A stretch of DNA of 64,000 bases from Acetitomaculum ruminis DSM 5522 (GTDB lineage Bacteria > Bacillota > Clostridia > Lachnospirales > Lachnospiraceae), in NCBI RefSeq assembly GCF_900112085.1, contig NZ_FOJY01000009.1, positions 62,001 through 126,000 of the forward strand, in the 5' to 3' direction. Positions 44,306 to 53,659 of the stretch are shown piece by piece; within the stretch, counting starts at the first letter, position 1, and each line of letters opens with the position of its first letter. The position numbers were made by a program, and so were the translations under genes. Under the pieces are notes generated by a model. It had not been told where the DNA came from and did not search any database. It saw only the letters and a list, made by a program, of their open reading frames with translations.

Positions 44306-45193
44306 TTGAACATCAAACAAATAGAATTTGCCATTGCCTTAGCGGATAACAAAAGTTTTACAAAAGCCGCAAAAAGCGTCTATGTTGCCCAGTCCGCCCT
44401 AAGCCGACAGATTGCAAAATTAGAATCTGAGGTAGGTATACAGCTTTTTGTAAGAGGAACTGCCGAAGTAAAGCTTACCAAAGAGGGGCAGGTAATGATT
44501 GATGCCTTTAAAAGAATAAATAAAATTTTAAATCAGTCCATTATAAGTGTGCGTAAAAGCTCAGATAAGACAATGCAGCTTAGAGTGGGAATTTTAGGGG
44601 AGTTTGAAAGTATTCCCGAATTAAACAAGGACTTTATTAGAATAAAGGAAAAATACCCTGATGCGGATATAACGGTTAGTTCGTATTCGGAAGATGAATT
44701 GTATGAAAATTATGAAAATAAAAAACTGGACTTGATTTTTACGGACTACAATGAGGTATATGGAGAAGACAACAGAAGTATAGAATTATGGAGAGAAGGT
44801 TATTATCTTCTTCTTCCACGGGAACATGCCATAGAAAAAGAAGAAGATATTGGAAAATATGATTTTACAAAAGAAAAATGTGTTCTTTACAAAAGAAAAG
44901 AAAATGCTTTAACCAGTGAATTTAAAGATGCGGTAAAGAAAAGATTTAAGATTACAGATGAAAATTTTATATATGCAAGGAGCATGGATTCCATGATTGC
45001 CTGCAATGAAATGGGAATCGGCTTTGCAGTAGTTCCACCTTTAATTCGTTTTAAAAAGAATAAAAAAGTCAAACTGATTCCCCTAAAGGATTTTCCTTTG
45101 AGACAGATGACCATGTCCGCAGTCTGGAAGAAAAAGGACAAAAACCTATTACTGGCGGAATTTATAACAAACCTGTTCAGACAGGGATTTTAG
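44306..45193 (+). CDS. LysR-family transcriptional regulator (copy 1)
   Basis: 295 residues with a TTG start, AGAGGTG six bases before it. N-terminal HTH: FTKAAKSVYVAQSALSRQIAKLESEVGIQLFVRG. The effector-binding domain follows from about residue 90. It follows the HAD gene by 28 bases, and the next LysR gene starts 12 bases later. It may control the Ter-type operon, or be a separate gene pair that has become attached to it. Confidence 0.92.
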   Translation: MNIKQIEFAIALADNKSFTKAAKSVYVAQSALSRQIAKLESEVGIQLFVRGTAEVKLTKEGQVMIDAFKRINKILNQSIISVRKSSDKTMQLRVGILGEFESIPELNKDFIRIKEKYPDADITVSSYSEDELYENYENKKLDLIFTDYNEVYGEDNRSIELWREGYYLLLPREHAIEKEEDIGKYDFTKEKCVLYKRKENALTSEFKDAVKKRFKITDENFIYARSMDSMIACNEMGIGFAVVPPLIRFKKNKKVKLIPLKDFPLRQMTMSAVWKKKDKNLLLAEFITNLFRQGF

Positions 45194-45205
45194 GAAAGTG
45201 AATTT

Positions 45206-46048
45206 ATGACAAATACGCAGATAAAATGTTTTTTAATGCTGGCGGATTGCCTTAATTTTTCCCTTGCAGCACAAAATATGGAAATAAGCCAGCCTACTTT
45301 AAGCAAACATATAAAACTTTTAGAAGATGAATTAAAATTAAAGCTTTTTGATAGAAATAACAGAAAAGTCATCCTTACAAGAGATGGGGAAATAATGTAT
45401 GAGGCCTTTAGAAGTATGGCAAAAACCCTGAAAGAAGCCCAATACAAATGCAAAAATAAAAATGAGCCTGCAAAAAAACTGTCTGTAGGCATATGTCAGG
45501 GTTGGAGTGTGGATATTATTCCTGGAATTACGAAAAAATTCAGAGAGCACATAAAAGAAGTGGTCAGAGGGACTGCAAATGAAATAGTGGATTTACTTTA
45601 CAAAGAAGAAATTGACCTGATACTTATTCCGGAATATCTTGTAGGTAGCCCAAAACTTGAAAAAATGGAAAAATACCTTTTTTCAAATACAAAAGCAAAT
45701 ATCTATATAAGCCGATATAAAGATGTTGATAATAAAAGTATAGAAGAAATTGTTTCCGGGGAAGACTTATTCATACCGGAATACAAGGATGACGATATGT
45801 TTTGCATTTTCGCAGACGACATAATCGCCAGAAACTCACTTATGCCAAAATCTTTTAAATTTGTGGATTCCCTTAATACTATGCTTAATTCCGTACGGTT
45901 TGGACTGGGATGCGCAATATTTTTTGAAGTAGGTTATAATAGTGTTGAAGAAGAAATAATTCCTTTGCCTTTAGAAAAATCCAATATGGAAATATACGCA
46001 GCAGGCAGAAAGAAAATTATTGATATTTTTAAAAATCTAGAGGTTTAA
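45206..46048 (+). CDS. LysR-family transcriptional regulator (copy 2)
   Basis: 280 residues. N-terminal HTH: FSLAAQNMEISQPTLSKHIKLLEDELKLKLFDRNNRKVILT. Its effector domain is short (about 185 residues) and lacks some of the usual length. It is a distant relative of the preceding LysR gene and adjacent to it, so the two may act as a pair or heteromer. The region after it is AT-rich, without a clear terminator before the alarmone synthetase. Confidence 0.9.
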   Translation: MTNTQIKCFLMLADCLNFSLAAQNMEISQPTLSKHIKLLEDELKLKLFDRNNRKVILTRDGEIMYEAFRSMAKTLKEAQYKCKNKNEPAKKLSVGICQGWSVDIIPGITKKFREHIKEVVRGTANEIVDLLYKEEIDLILIPEYLVGSPKLEKMEKYLFSNTKANIYISRYKDVDNKSIEEIVSGEDLFIPEYKDDDMFCIFADDIIARNSLMPKSFKFVDSLNTMLNSVRFGLGCAIFFEVGYNSVEEEIIPLPLEKSNMEIYAAGRKKIIDIFKNLEV

Positions 46049-46217
46049 AGGATAAAATTTAGCCAATATTAATTTTATATAAATATTTACAAAAATATGA
46101 GATTATTTACAATAAATATGGTAATATTATACAAGAAGATTGGATTTTGGACGAAGTATATGTTTATTTAACGAAAAAACGGGAATACCCGGAAAAGACA
46201 ATGAAGGGGAAAATATA

Positions 46218-46892
46218 ATGGGAATATCAATAAAACTATATGATGATGTAGATACGTGGAAAACTGTTTCATTTCTTTATAATTCTGCTTTGAAAGAAGT
46301 GAACACCAAATTAGAGATACTTAATGACGAATTTCAGCATGTTCACAGATATAATCCGATTGAACATATAAAATCTAGGATTAAATCTCCTGAAAGTATA
46401 GTCAAAAAATTAAAGAAATATGGTTATGAAGTTAATATTGAAAATATGGTAAATTATGTAAAGGATATTGCAGGAATAAGAGTTATATGTTCCTTCACCT
46501 CGGACATTTACCGCATCGCCGAGATGATTGCAAGTCAGGGGGATTTAGAGGTGCTTTCCATAAAGGACTACATAAAAAACCCAAAAGAAAGCGGTTATAA
46601 AAGTTACCATATGATAATTTCAGTTCCCATTTATCTGTCAGACAGCGTGGTAGATACTAATGTGGAGATACAGATACGAACCATAGCCATGGACTTTTGG
46701 GCCAGCCTTGAACATAAAATATATTATAAGTTTGAGGGAAATGCCCCGGCTTATATAAGCAGAGAGCTTAGGGAATGTGCCAATATGGTATCGAAACTGG
46801 ATGCTAAAATGCTATCCTTAAATGAAACAATTCAACAATTTTCGCTTTCCAATGAGAAAGAAGAAGAAACTCCTAAAGACAAGGTATTATAA
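46218..46892 (+). CDS. Small alarmone synthetase (second copy)
   Basis: 224 residues, RelA/SpoT synthetase domain only. Motifs: YVKDIAGIRVICSF, SGYKSYHMII, EIQIRTIAMDFWASLEHKIYYK. ATG at 46218 is preferred (AGGGGA seven bases before); an upstream frame from 46140 has no ribosome site. It is distinct from the 12.5-kb copy and carries an extra N-terminal helix and a Glu-rich tail. It probably makes (p)ppGpp without a hydrolase partner. A terminator follows at 46901-46934. Confidence 0.92.
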   Translation: MGISIKLYDDVDTWKTVSFLYNSALKEVNTKLEILNDEFQHVHRYNPIEHIKSRIKSPESIVKKLKKYGYEVNIENMVNYVKDIAGIRVICSFTSDIYRIAEMIASQGDLEVLSIKDYIKNPKESGYKSYHMIISVPIYLSDSVVDTNVEIQIRTIAMDFWASLEHKIYYKFEGNAPAYISRELRECANMVSKLDAKMLSLNETIQQFSLSNEKEEETPKDKVL

Positions 46893-46900
46893 ATAATAAT

Positions 46901-46934
46901 AAACCCTCTGAAAATTGACTTTTCAGGGGGTTTT
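46901..46934 (+). terminator. Terminator after the second alarmone synthetase
   Basis: CCCTCTGAAAA (46903-46913) pairs with TTTTCAGGGGG (46919-46929), then GTTTTG. Confidence 0.88.
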
Positions 46935-47010
46935 GTTGTATGATGAATTGGAGTATATTCTCAGACAATTTTTAAGAAAGGAAAAGCTAATTTTTAGCAG
47001 CATAGTATAG

Positions 47011-47952
47011 ATGGCGGGGATTAAAGATAAATTATCAGACGCATTACAAAAAACAGGAATAAGCGTAGAAGCAGTGGCTCAAAACAATGAAAGAGCCAAA
47101 CTTAATCGTATGAAAGAGGTTTTAGGGGGTAAAATCACCGAGATAAACAAACAACAGGCTGATTTTGCAGAAAAACTTAATGCAAAAGACAAAAGAATGG
47201 AAGAACTTCTTAATGAATTAAGTGACTATATTGAAAAACTTAGTCTTGTTATGGTGAATTATGATCAAAAAATCAAATCCTATAATGATAATTATATGGC
47301 GTTAGAAAGAAAGCTTGACCAGGTTAACGGCTCCATTGGCGGGATAAACCTAAACGGAGGTCCGACAGTAGCCGTAGATGAAATTCTTGATGAAACCAAG
47401 AAGGCCATCACAGAATTAAGAGAAGATATTCGAATTTTACAAAGAAGTGATGAAGAACAATTTACTACTCTTTTGGAAAAGACAGATGCCAGACTTGATG
47501 AATTTTCCAATAAGCTTCTTGCCATCAGTAGCATGAGTGATTCAAAATCCGAAAAAGAAAAAGATGAAATAGTAGAAAAAATTGATAGCTTAAGAGCTGA
47601 AATTCTTGATATGAGAGAGGCCAGCAAGCTTATTCCCTTAAATGAGATAAATGAGCAGTTAACCAGCATAGACGATTTTGGCAAAAAGCTTGATGATTTG
47701 CAAGAAGAGATAAAAGAGGCTGTTCACATTGAAAGTGCCAAAGGCTATAGAAGCATAGAAGATTTAATCACTTTATCCCAGACGGCTCAAAGAGAGGAAA
47801 AAGAAGAGGAAGAAGAAACCTTAGAAGAGCTAATGTACTCCGTAAAGAGAATGCAAACAGCCAATTTGGTTTTCTCTGTTATAAATTTTCTGGGATTTGC
47901 AGCCATAATCGGCTTTATAATATATGAAGTTTTTAAACCTACGTTATTTTAG
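47011..47952 (+). CDS. Coiled-coil protein with a C-terminal membrane anchor
   Basis: 313 residues. Residues about 25-110 and 125-270 are long amphipathic, heptad-like helices rich in Lys, Glu and Leu. A short Gly-rich break (GSIGGINLNGGP) lies near 112. One C-terminal helix (about 285-307, VINFLGFAAIIGFIIYEVF) anchors it with the coil in the cytoplasm, as in tail-anchored proteins. No ribosome site is near the ATG; the nearest AAGGA is about 30 bases upstream. Function unknown. Confidence 0.72.
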   Translation: MAGIKDKLSDALQKTGISVEAVAQNNERAKLNRMKEVLGGKITEINKQQADFAEKLNAKDKRMEELLNELSDYIEKLSLVMVNYDQKIKSYNDNYMALERKLDQVNGSIGGINLNGGPTVAVDEILDETKKAITELREDIRILQRSDEEQFTTLLEKTDARLDEFSNKLLAISSMSDSKSEKEKDEIVEKIDSLRAEILDMREASKLIPLNEINEQLTSIDDFGKKLDDLQEEIKEAVHIESAKGYRSIEDLITLSQTAQREEKEEEEETLEELMYSVKRMQTANLVFSVINFLGFAAIIGFIIYEVFKPTLF

Positions 47953-47995
47953 CGGGGATTTATTATAAAAAATATGATAAAAAAAGGAGAGGCAA

Positions 47996-48682
47996 ATGAG
48001 CGAAGAAATCAAAGAAGAAGAAGTAGATACTGTAAAGGAAGCTATTCAAAACGAAGCTGCCTGGAAAAAAGTTACTGAGTATATGGAGTCACAGGAGGTA
48101 TTGCATTTAACAGTTGACGGAATTATCAATAAAGGTGTAATTGCACATGTGGAGGGGCTTAGAGGTTTTATTCCGGCTTCAAAACTTTCTCTTTCCTATG
48201 TGGATGATTTAAATCTGTGGCTTAGCAAAGAAGTTGATGTAAGAGTAATTGATGTTGACCCGGAAAACAAAAAACTGGTTTTATCAGCAAAAGAAATACT
48301 GTTTGAAAAAAGAGCGCGGGAGAAAGCACAAAAAATAGCAAATATCGAAATCGGCTCTGTTATAGAAGGCAAGGTTGAATCTCTCCAGCCTTACGGTGCA
48401 TTTGTTGATATAGGTGACGGTATTTCAGGTCTGGTTCATGTTTCTGCAATCTGTCACAAAAGAATAAAAACCCCGGCAGAGGTTTTAAAAGTCGGAGATA
48501 CCGTTAAGGTAAAAGTATCCGGCGTTAAAGACGGAAAAGTCAGTCTGAACATGAAAGAATTAGAAGAGAAAGAACAACAAGAAGAAGAAACAAAAGAATT
48601 TGCGGATTTCAAGAAATTCGCTGACAAGGATAGCGTTTCTACAAACCTTGGAGATTTACTTAAGAACATTAAACTGGATTAA
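47996..48682 (+). CDS. Protein with two S1 RNA-binding domains
   Basis: 228 residues. Two S1 domains: about 28-96 (VLHLTVDGIINKGVIAHVEGLRGFIPASKLS) and about 112-182 (GSVIEGKVESLQPYGAFVDIGDGISGLVHVS). The ends are Glu/Lys-rich and not in a known fold. It is a short relative of ribosomal S1/RpsA-like proteins of Bacillota. It lies 43 bases after the coiled-coil gene and starts a run of closely spaced genes. It likely binds RNA or ribosomes. Confidence 0.88.
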   Translation: MSEEIKEEEVDTVKEAIQNEAAWKKVTEYMESQEVLHLTVDGIINKGVIAHVEGLRGFIPASKLSLSYVDDLNLWLSKEVDVRVIDVDPENKKLVLSAKEILFEKRAREKAQKIANIEIGSVIEGKVESLQPYGAFVDIGDGISGLVHVSAICHKRIKTPAEVLKVGDTVKVKVSGVKDGKVSLNMKELEEKEQQEEETKEFADFKKFADKDSVSTNLGDLLKNIKLD

Positions 48683-48699
48683 TTATAGAGGTATGATAT

Positions 48700-49275
48700 A
48701 TGGCAAAACAGTTCTGGAAACCGGGAAATATGTTATATCCCTTACCGGCAGTGATGGTCAGCTGTCAAAGAAAGAATGAACGCCCTAATATTATCACCAT
48801 AGCCTGGATTGGTGTGGTTTGCACCAATCCGGCTATGGTTTCTATTTCTGTTCGTCCCCAAAGACATTCCTACAATATTATAAAAGAAACAAAGGAATTC
48901 GTAATAAACCTTGTAAATGCCGAACTTACAAGGGCGATGGACTATTGCGGCGTAAAATCAGGAAGGGATATTGATAAATTCAAAGCGACACACCTTACTC
49001 CCATGGAGTCTTTACATGTGTCGGCACCGGGTATAAAAGAAAGCCCGGTAAATCTTGAATGTAAAGTTACTAAAGAAATAGAGCTGGGAAGCCATGTTTT
49101 ATTTTTGGCAGAAGTAAAGGGTGTTACTGTAGAAGGGGAGCTTTTGGATAACAAAGGCAGATTAAACCTGTCAAAAGCCGGACTTGTGGCATATTCTCAC
49201 GGAGAATACTGCAAGCTGGGTGCAAAAGTTGGAAAATATGGATATTCAGTTAGAAAAAAGGGTAAAAAAAGATGA
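48700..49275 (+). CDS. Flavin reductase-like (FMN-binding split barrel) protein
   Basis: 191 residues. The fold is recognised by LPAVMVSCQRKNERPNIITIAWIGVVCTNPAMVSISVRP and KETKEFVINLVNAE near the start. Such proteins bind FMN and reduce flavins or act as NAD(P)H:flavin oxidoreductases in Clostridia. Its last bases overlap the start of aroK by 4, giving coupled translation. The substrate is unknown. Confidence 0.88.
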   Translation: MAKQFWKPGNMLYPLPAVMVSCQRKNERPNIITIAWIGVVCTNPAMVSISVRPQRHSYNIIKETKEFVINLVNAELTRAMDYCGVKSGRDIDKFKATHLTPMESLHVSAPGIKESPVNLECKVTKEIELGSHVLFLAEVKGVTVEGELLDNKGRLNLSKAGLVAYSHGEYCKLGAKVGKYGYSVRKKGKKR

Positions 49276-49778
49276 GTAATATAGTTCTTATAGGAATGCC
49301 CGGAGTGGGTAAAAGTACAGCAGGTGTCGTACTTGCAAAGCTAATCGGTTACAATTTCATAGATACAGATCTTTTAATTCAGGAAAGAGAACATCGTCTC
49401 CTTTCAGAAATCATAGCCAATGATGGAATTGATGCCTTCTTAAGGATAGAGGGGGAAGTAAACAGTGCCATTGAAACAGATAATAGCATTATTTCCACCG
49501 GAGGAAGTGTTGTTTATGTTGAAAAAGCTATGGAACATCTTAGAAAAATCGGTAAGATTGTATATCTTAAGCTTTCCTACGAAACTTTAGAATCAAGACT
49601 TTCCAATATAGAAGGAAGAGGAGTTGTTCTAAGAAAAGGGCAGACTCTAAGGGACTTATATGAGGAAAGAACTAAACTATACGAAAAATATGCTCATTAT
49701 ATTGTAGATGAAGAAGGTTTGGATGTTGAAGAAACAATAAAAAAAATAGAAGAGGTATTGGGACTTAATAATACCTGA
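49272..49778 (+). CDS. aroK: Shikimate kinase
   Basis: 168 residues. P-loop IGMPGVGKST, the shikimate-binding DTD in FIDTDLLIQ, the FLRIEGEV segment, the GGS in ISTGGSVVY and the lid-region RGVVLRKG. It phosphorylates shikimate in aromatic amino acid synthesis. No other aro gene is in the window; its neighbours are unrelated. Confidence 0.93.
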   Translation: MSNIVLIGMPGVGKSTAGVVLAKLIGYNFIDTDLLIQEREHRLLSEIIANDGIDAFLRIEGEVNSAIETDNSIISTGGSVVYVEKAMEHLRKIGKIVYLKLSYETLESRLSNIEGRGVVLRKGQTLRDLYEERTKLYEKYAHYIVDEEGLDVEETIKKIEEVLGLNNT

Positions 49779-49790
49779 TGGAGAGTGAAA

Positions 49791-51164
49791 TTGAATTCAG
49801 ATAAATTAATTACCTGGATAAAGGAAAAATATAAACTGTTAAAAGACTATGGAAAAAGAGAAAGCAGAGCCTGTATGGAGGCAGCAGGAGTATTATTATT
49901 TGGCTTATTAATTTTTTTATTGATAAAAAATATTAATGAAGATACAACAGTTAAAGCCATGAACATAAGTCCTGATGAAACAATTACAGCAAAGCTTGAA
50001 ACTAATAAAAACGAAGAATTAACCAACGCAATAAAAGTTTTTTCAGATAAGTTTGAAATTTATGTAAAAGATATTTCTGAAGCTGAAAATTCCCTGAACC
50101 TACTTAAAGCCGGTTGGGATAAAGAAGGAATATACAATATAAATATTAAAGCTGAAAACAAAGAAAATTACCGGATTATTTTTATAAATACAAAGGATGA
50201 AAATGCCAATAAGCAAATCATTGCACAAGAGGAATATAAAAACATCCTTGGTGAAAAGTTTGACCAGCTAAGAAATGTATATACCGGAATGTGGTTTCTT
50301 GAAAATATAAATATTGAAGAAGCAAAAATAGAAAAAGGTAAAATCATTTCTGCTGAAAAAGCCTTTGAAATAATGTCGGGAAATGATGTGGAAAAGGTGA
50401 AATACACAGTAGTAGAAGGAGATTGTCTTTCAATTATTTCCGATAAAACAGGCACTAGCGTAGCGGATATTATGAAGCTAAACGGCCTTGGAGGAGATAA
50501 TACCCTTATCAAACCGGGAGATTTACTGGATGTTACAGTGATTGTTCCAAAGGTATCCGTTCAATTGCAATGTACTGAGGAATATCTTGAAGATTATCAG
50601 GATATAAGCTATGTAGATAATGATACCTGGTATACTACCAGAGAGGAAGTCCTTGAGGAAGGAAGTGTAGGTCAAAAGAAAGTATTGGCAGCTGTTATTT
50701 ATACCAATGGCGAGGAAACATCAAGAATACCCCTAAAAAGCACCATTGTAAATCCTTCAACTCTTAGAGTTGTGGAAAAAGGCACTATAGAGCCGCCTAC
50801 CTACATAAGACCTATAAATGCCGGCTATATATCCTCAGGCTTTGGAGCCAGATGGGGAAGGATGCACAAGGGAATTGACTATGCTTGCAGTCAGGGAAAT
50901 GCCGTAATGGCCTCCTGTGACGGACAGGTTGTAAGGGCAGAATATTCCAACAGTTATGGATATGTTGTCTACATAAACCATGCCGATGGAAACCAGACAA
51001 GATATGCCCACTGTAGCGAACTGCTGGTAAATTACGGAGATATGGTAAGCCAGGGACAAAAAATTGCCCTAAGTGGAAATACAGGAGACAGCACCGGACC
51101 ACATTTACATTTTGAAATTCTTGTAAATGGAAGTCAGGTCAATCCATTGGACATTTTAAAATAA
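49791..51164 (+). CDS. Membrane-anchored M23 peptidase with LysM and G5 domains
   Basis: About 457 residues. A membrane helix (about 33-50) anchors it, with the rest outside. LysM (about 205-247, YTVVEGDCLSIISDKTGTSVADI) binds peptidoglycan. A G5-like domain follows (about 260-335). The C-terminal M23 endopeptidase has the zinc ligands HKGIDYA and HLHFEIL (in GPHLHFEI) plus a central HCSEL. It is a peptidoglycan hydrolase or LytM-type factor. TTG at 49791 sits seven bases after GGAG; a GTG at 49785 is too close to it. Confidence 0.9.
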   Translation: MNSDKLITWIKEKYKLLKDYGKRESRACMEAAGVLLFGLLIFLLIKNINEDTTVKAMNISPDETITAKLETNKNEELTNAIKVFSDKFEIYVKDISEAENSLNLLKAGWDKEGIYNINIKAENKENYRIIFINTKDENANKQIIAQEEYKNILGEKFDQLRNVYTGMWFLENINIEEAKIEKGKIISAEKAFEIMSGNDVEKVKYTVVEGDCLSIISDKTGTSVADIMKLNGLGGDNTLIKPGDLLDVTVIVPKVSVQLQCTEEYLEDYQDISYVDNDTWYTTREEVLEEGSVGQKKVLAAVIYTNGEETSRIPLKSTIVNPSTLRVVEKGTIEPPTYIRPINAGYISSGFGARWGRMHKGIDYACSQGNAVMASCDGQVVRAEYSNSYGYVVYINHADGNQTRYAHCSELLVNYGDMVSQGQKIALSGNTGDSTGPHLHFEILVNGSQVNPLDILK

Positions 51165-51211
51165 AAACTTGTACAAAATAGCTACAATTTAGGGAAATCG
51201 TGTTTTCGAGA

Positions 51212-51239
51212 TTTACATTTTAGAATATTGTGTTATAAT
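51212..51239 (+). promoter_or_regulatory. Promoter of murA
   Basis: -35 TTTACA (51212-51217), 16-base spacer, perfect -10 TATAAT (51234-51239). The 5' UTR would be about 143 bases. Confidence 0.6.
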
Positions 51240-51388
51240 ACCTTTGGTTTGTTTTATTGTTCCTTGGAAGAGGAAGATAGAAATGTGAATGAAAGAAGCT
51301 GTTTGTAATGAGGTGGAGGTTGCAAATGGCGTTGTGTTGTGTCAAAAAAAGATTTTGTGTTTAGTGAGAATAAATTTTGAGGTGTAAT

Positions 51389-52687
51389 ATGGAACAATAT
51401 ATTATTAAAGGTGGCAACCCTTTAGTGGGTGAGGTAGAAATCGGAGGAGCAAAAAATGCAGCTCTGGCAATTATTGCAGCCAGTATCATGACAGATGAAA
51501 CCGTTACTATCGATAATCTGCCTTATGTAAGGGATATAAATGTACTTCTTAATGCCATAGAAGGCATTGGAGGAAAAGTAGATAGAATAAACAGACATAA
51601 AGTAAATATTACAGGAGCCGGCATCGGAAACTTCTGTATAGACTATGATTACATCAAAAAAATCAGAGCATCCTACTATATCATAGGAGCAATGCTTGGA
51701 AAATATAAAAAAGCAAGAGTTCCTCTTCCTGGTGGATGTAATATTGGAACCAGACCTATAGATCAGCATATTAAGGGATTTAAGGCTTTGGGAGCAGATG
51801 TTGAGATTGAGCATGGAATGATAGTTGCTACTTCTGAAAGACTTGTAGGAAGTCATATCTACATGGATGTTGTTTCAGTTGGTGCTACCATAAATATTAT
51901 GATGGCAGCCTCAATGGCAGAAGGAAATACTGTTATTGAAAATGCTGCAAAGGAGCCACATGTGGTTGACACTGCAAACTTCTTAAACAGCATGGGAGCT
52001 AATATAAAAGGTGCAGGAACAGATGTTATAAAAATCAAAGGAGTTTCAAAACTTCATAAAACAGATTATTCAATAATTCCTGACCAGATTGAAGCAGGAA
52101 CTTTTATGTTTGCTGCAGCAGCTACTAAGGGTGATGTTACAGTTAAAAATGTAATTCCAAAGCACTTAGAGGCCACAACCGCAAAACTTTTGGAAATGGG
52201 TTGCGAAGTTGAAGAGTTTGATGACAGCGTAAGAGTTGTAGCATCAAAAAAACTTAAACATACACAGGTTAAAACACTTCCATATCCAGGATTCCCAACA
52301 GATATGCAGCCACAGGTGGCAGTCGTTTTGGGACTTGCAGAAGGAACAAGTATTGTTACCGAAAGCATATTTGAGAACAGATTTAAATATGTTGATGAGC
52401 TTACTAGAATGGGAGCCGACATAAAAGTCGAAGGAAATACCGCCATCATAAACGGAGTTTCCAAATATACAGGTGCCGGTGTAAGTGCTCCGGATTTGCG
52501 TGCAGGTGCAGCTTTGGTAATAGCCGGACTGGCAGCAGAAGAGATTACAACAGTAGATGATATTGTTTATATACAAAGAGGATATGAAGATTTTGAAAAG
52601 AAACTTCAGTCTTTAGGTGCATTGATAGAATGTGTTAATTCAGAAAAAGAAATGCAGAAATTCAAATTAAGCCTTATGGTTTCATAG
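51389..52687 (+). CDS. murA: UDP-N-acetylglucosamine 1-carboxyvinyltransferase MurA
   Basis: First committed step of peptidoglycan synthesis: adds enolpyruvate from PEP to UDP-GlcNAc. The catalytic Cys, fosfomycin target, is in LPGGCNIGTRPIDQH. GGAKNAALAIIAA at the start and DLRAGAALVIAGL near the end are family motifs. ATG at 51389 with GAGGTG before it; an upstream ATG at 51377 adds four residues without support. 432 residues. A sound terminator follows. Confidence 0.97.
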   Translation: MEQYIIKGGNPLVGEVEIGGAKNAALAIIAASIMTDETVTIDNLPYVRDINVLLNAIEGIGGKVDRINRHKVNITGAGIGNFCIDYDYIKKIRASYYIIGAMLGKYKKARVPLPGGCNIGTRPIDQHIKGFKALGADVEIEHGMIVATSERLVGSHIYMDVVSVGATINIMMAASMAEGNTVIENAAKEPHVVDTANFLNSMGANIKGAGTDVIKIKGVSKLHKTDYSIIPDQIEAGTFMFAAAATKGDVTVKNVIPKHLEATTAKLLEMGCEVEEFDDSVRVVASKKLKHTQVKTLPYPGFPTDMQPQVAVVLGLAEGTSIVTESIFENRFKYVDELTRMGADIKVEGNTAIINGVSKYTGAGVSAPDLRAGAALVIAGLAAEEITTVDDIVYIQRGYEDFEKKLQSLGALIECVNSEKEMQKFKLSLMVS

Positions 52688-52706
52688 ACAATTAAATTTT
52701 GACAGA

Positions 52707-52756
52707 GTAATAGCAGGAGATACAAAGGGTAGAGCGTATCATCCTGCTATTTTTGT
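52707..52756. terminator. Bidirectional terminator between murA and the rubrerythrin gene
   Basis: AATAGCAGGA (52709-52718) / TCCTGCTATT (52742-52751), with GATAC/GTATC extending the stem inside, and T-rich flanks. Confidence 0.9.
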
Positions 52757-52803
52757 TATTGCAAAGGACATATTTATAGAATATATATCCTTGAAAAGCA
52801 ACA

Positions 52804-53349
52804 TTATTTTCCAAAATATCTGTCATAAAGTCCTTTAAAGGCTTTGCCATGACGGGCTTCATCTCTTGCCATTTCATGAACAGAGTCATGTATAGCATCT
52901 AATCCGGCTTTCTTTGCTCTGGTTGCAAGATCAGTTTTTCCTGTAGTAGCACCGTTTTCAGCATCGATTCTAAGTTCAAGATTCTTCTTTGTGCTGTCAG
53001 TGATAACTTCCCCAAGAAGCTCTGCAAATTTAGCAGCGTGTTCAGCTTCTTCATAGGCAGCTTTTTCATAATAAAGACCTACCTCAGGATAACCCTCTCT
53101 AAAAGCAACTCTGGCCATAGCTAAATACATACCAACCTCAGAACATTCTCCGTTAAAATTAGATCTTAAATCCTCCATAATATCATCGCTTGAGCCCTGT
53201 GCAACTCCTACAACGTGTTCTGATGCCCAGGTCATATCACCGCTTTGCTCTTTAAATTTGCTGGCAGGTGCATTACATTGAGGACATCTTTCAGGAGGTT
53301 GATCTCCTTCATGTACATAACCACAGACACTACAAACAAATTTTTTCAT
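52804..53349 (-). CDS. Reverse rubrerythrin / NADH peroxidase
   Basis: 181 residues. A rubredoxin domain comes first ([15 protein letters not shown]) and a ferritin-like diiron domain second ([17 protein letters not shown]-type, with [12 protein letters not shown] and [14 protein letters not shown]). This reversed order is typical of the reverse rubrerythrin (Rrnpr) family of anaerobes, which reduces H2O2 to water. An AAAGGAGA site precedes the ATG. It belongs to oxygen defence; no oxidative-stress neighbour is present. Confidence 0.93.
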   Translation of the reverse strand: MKKFVCSVCGYVHEGDQPPERCPQCNAPASKFKEQSGDMTWASEHVVGVAQGSSDDIMEDLRSNFNGECSEVGMYLAMARVAFREGYPEVGLYYEKAAYEEAEHAAKFAELLGEVITDSTKKNLELRIDAENGATTGKTDLATRAKKAGLDAIHDSVHEMARDEARHGKAFKGLYDRYFGK

Positions 53350-53659
53350 AATATAATCTCCTTTCGTTAATTAAACCAGAATTTAATTTAAAAACTTTAC
53401 GACAAAATCCCGTAAAAAGCAGAGAGTTTTTAAAATTAAATAAATAGTTTAATATAATGTATCAATAAGTGAAATTATAGCATACAATTACAGGCTATAC
53501 ATGTAAAAAATGTGAAAAATACTATAAAATAAATTAATTAAATAAAAATATTATTAAAGGTGAATTTGAAGAAAAAAGTTTACAAAAAGAGGAGACTATT
53601 AAAGAAAAAGAAACTGTACAAAAGTTGATAATGTACAGTTTCCGTTAAATATAAATAAT
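53350..53659. other. Gap between the rubrerythrin gene and the helicase gene
   Basis: About 310 AT-rich bases. It holds the rubrerythrin ribosome site and 5' region, and the helicase terminator (53597-53645). No open frame with a ribosome site is seen and no PerR-like palindrome stands out. Confidence 0.5.
53597..53645 (-). terminator. Terminator of the DEAD-box helicase
   Basis: AAACTGTACA (53611-53620) pairs perfectly with TGTACAGTTT (53632-53641); on the minus strand a T-rich stretch follows. Confidence 0.85.
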
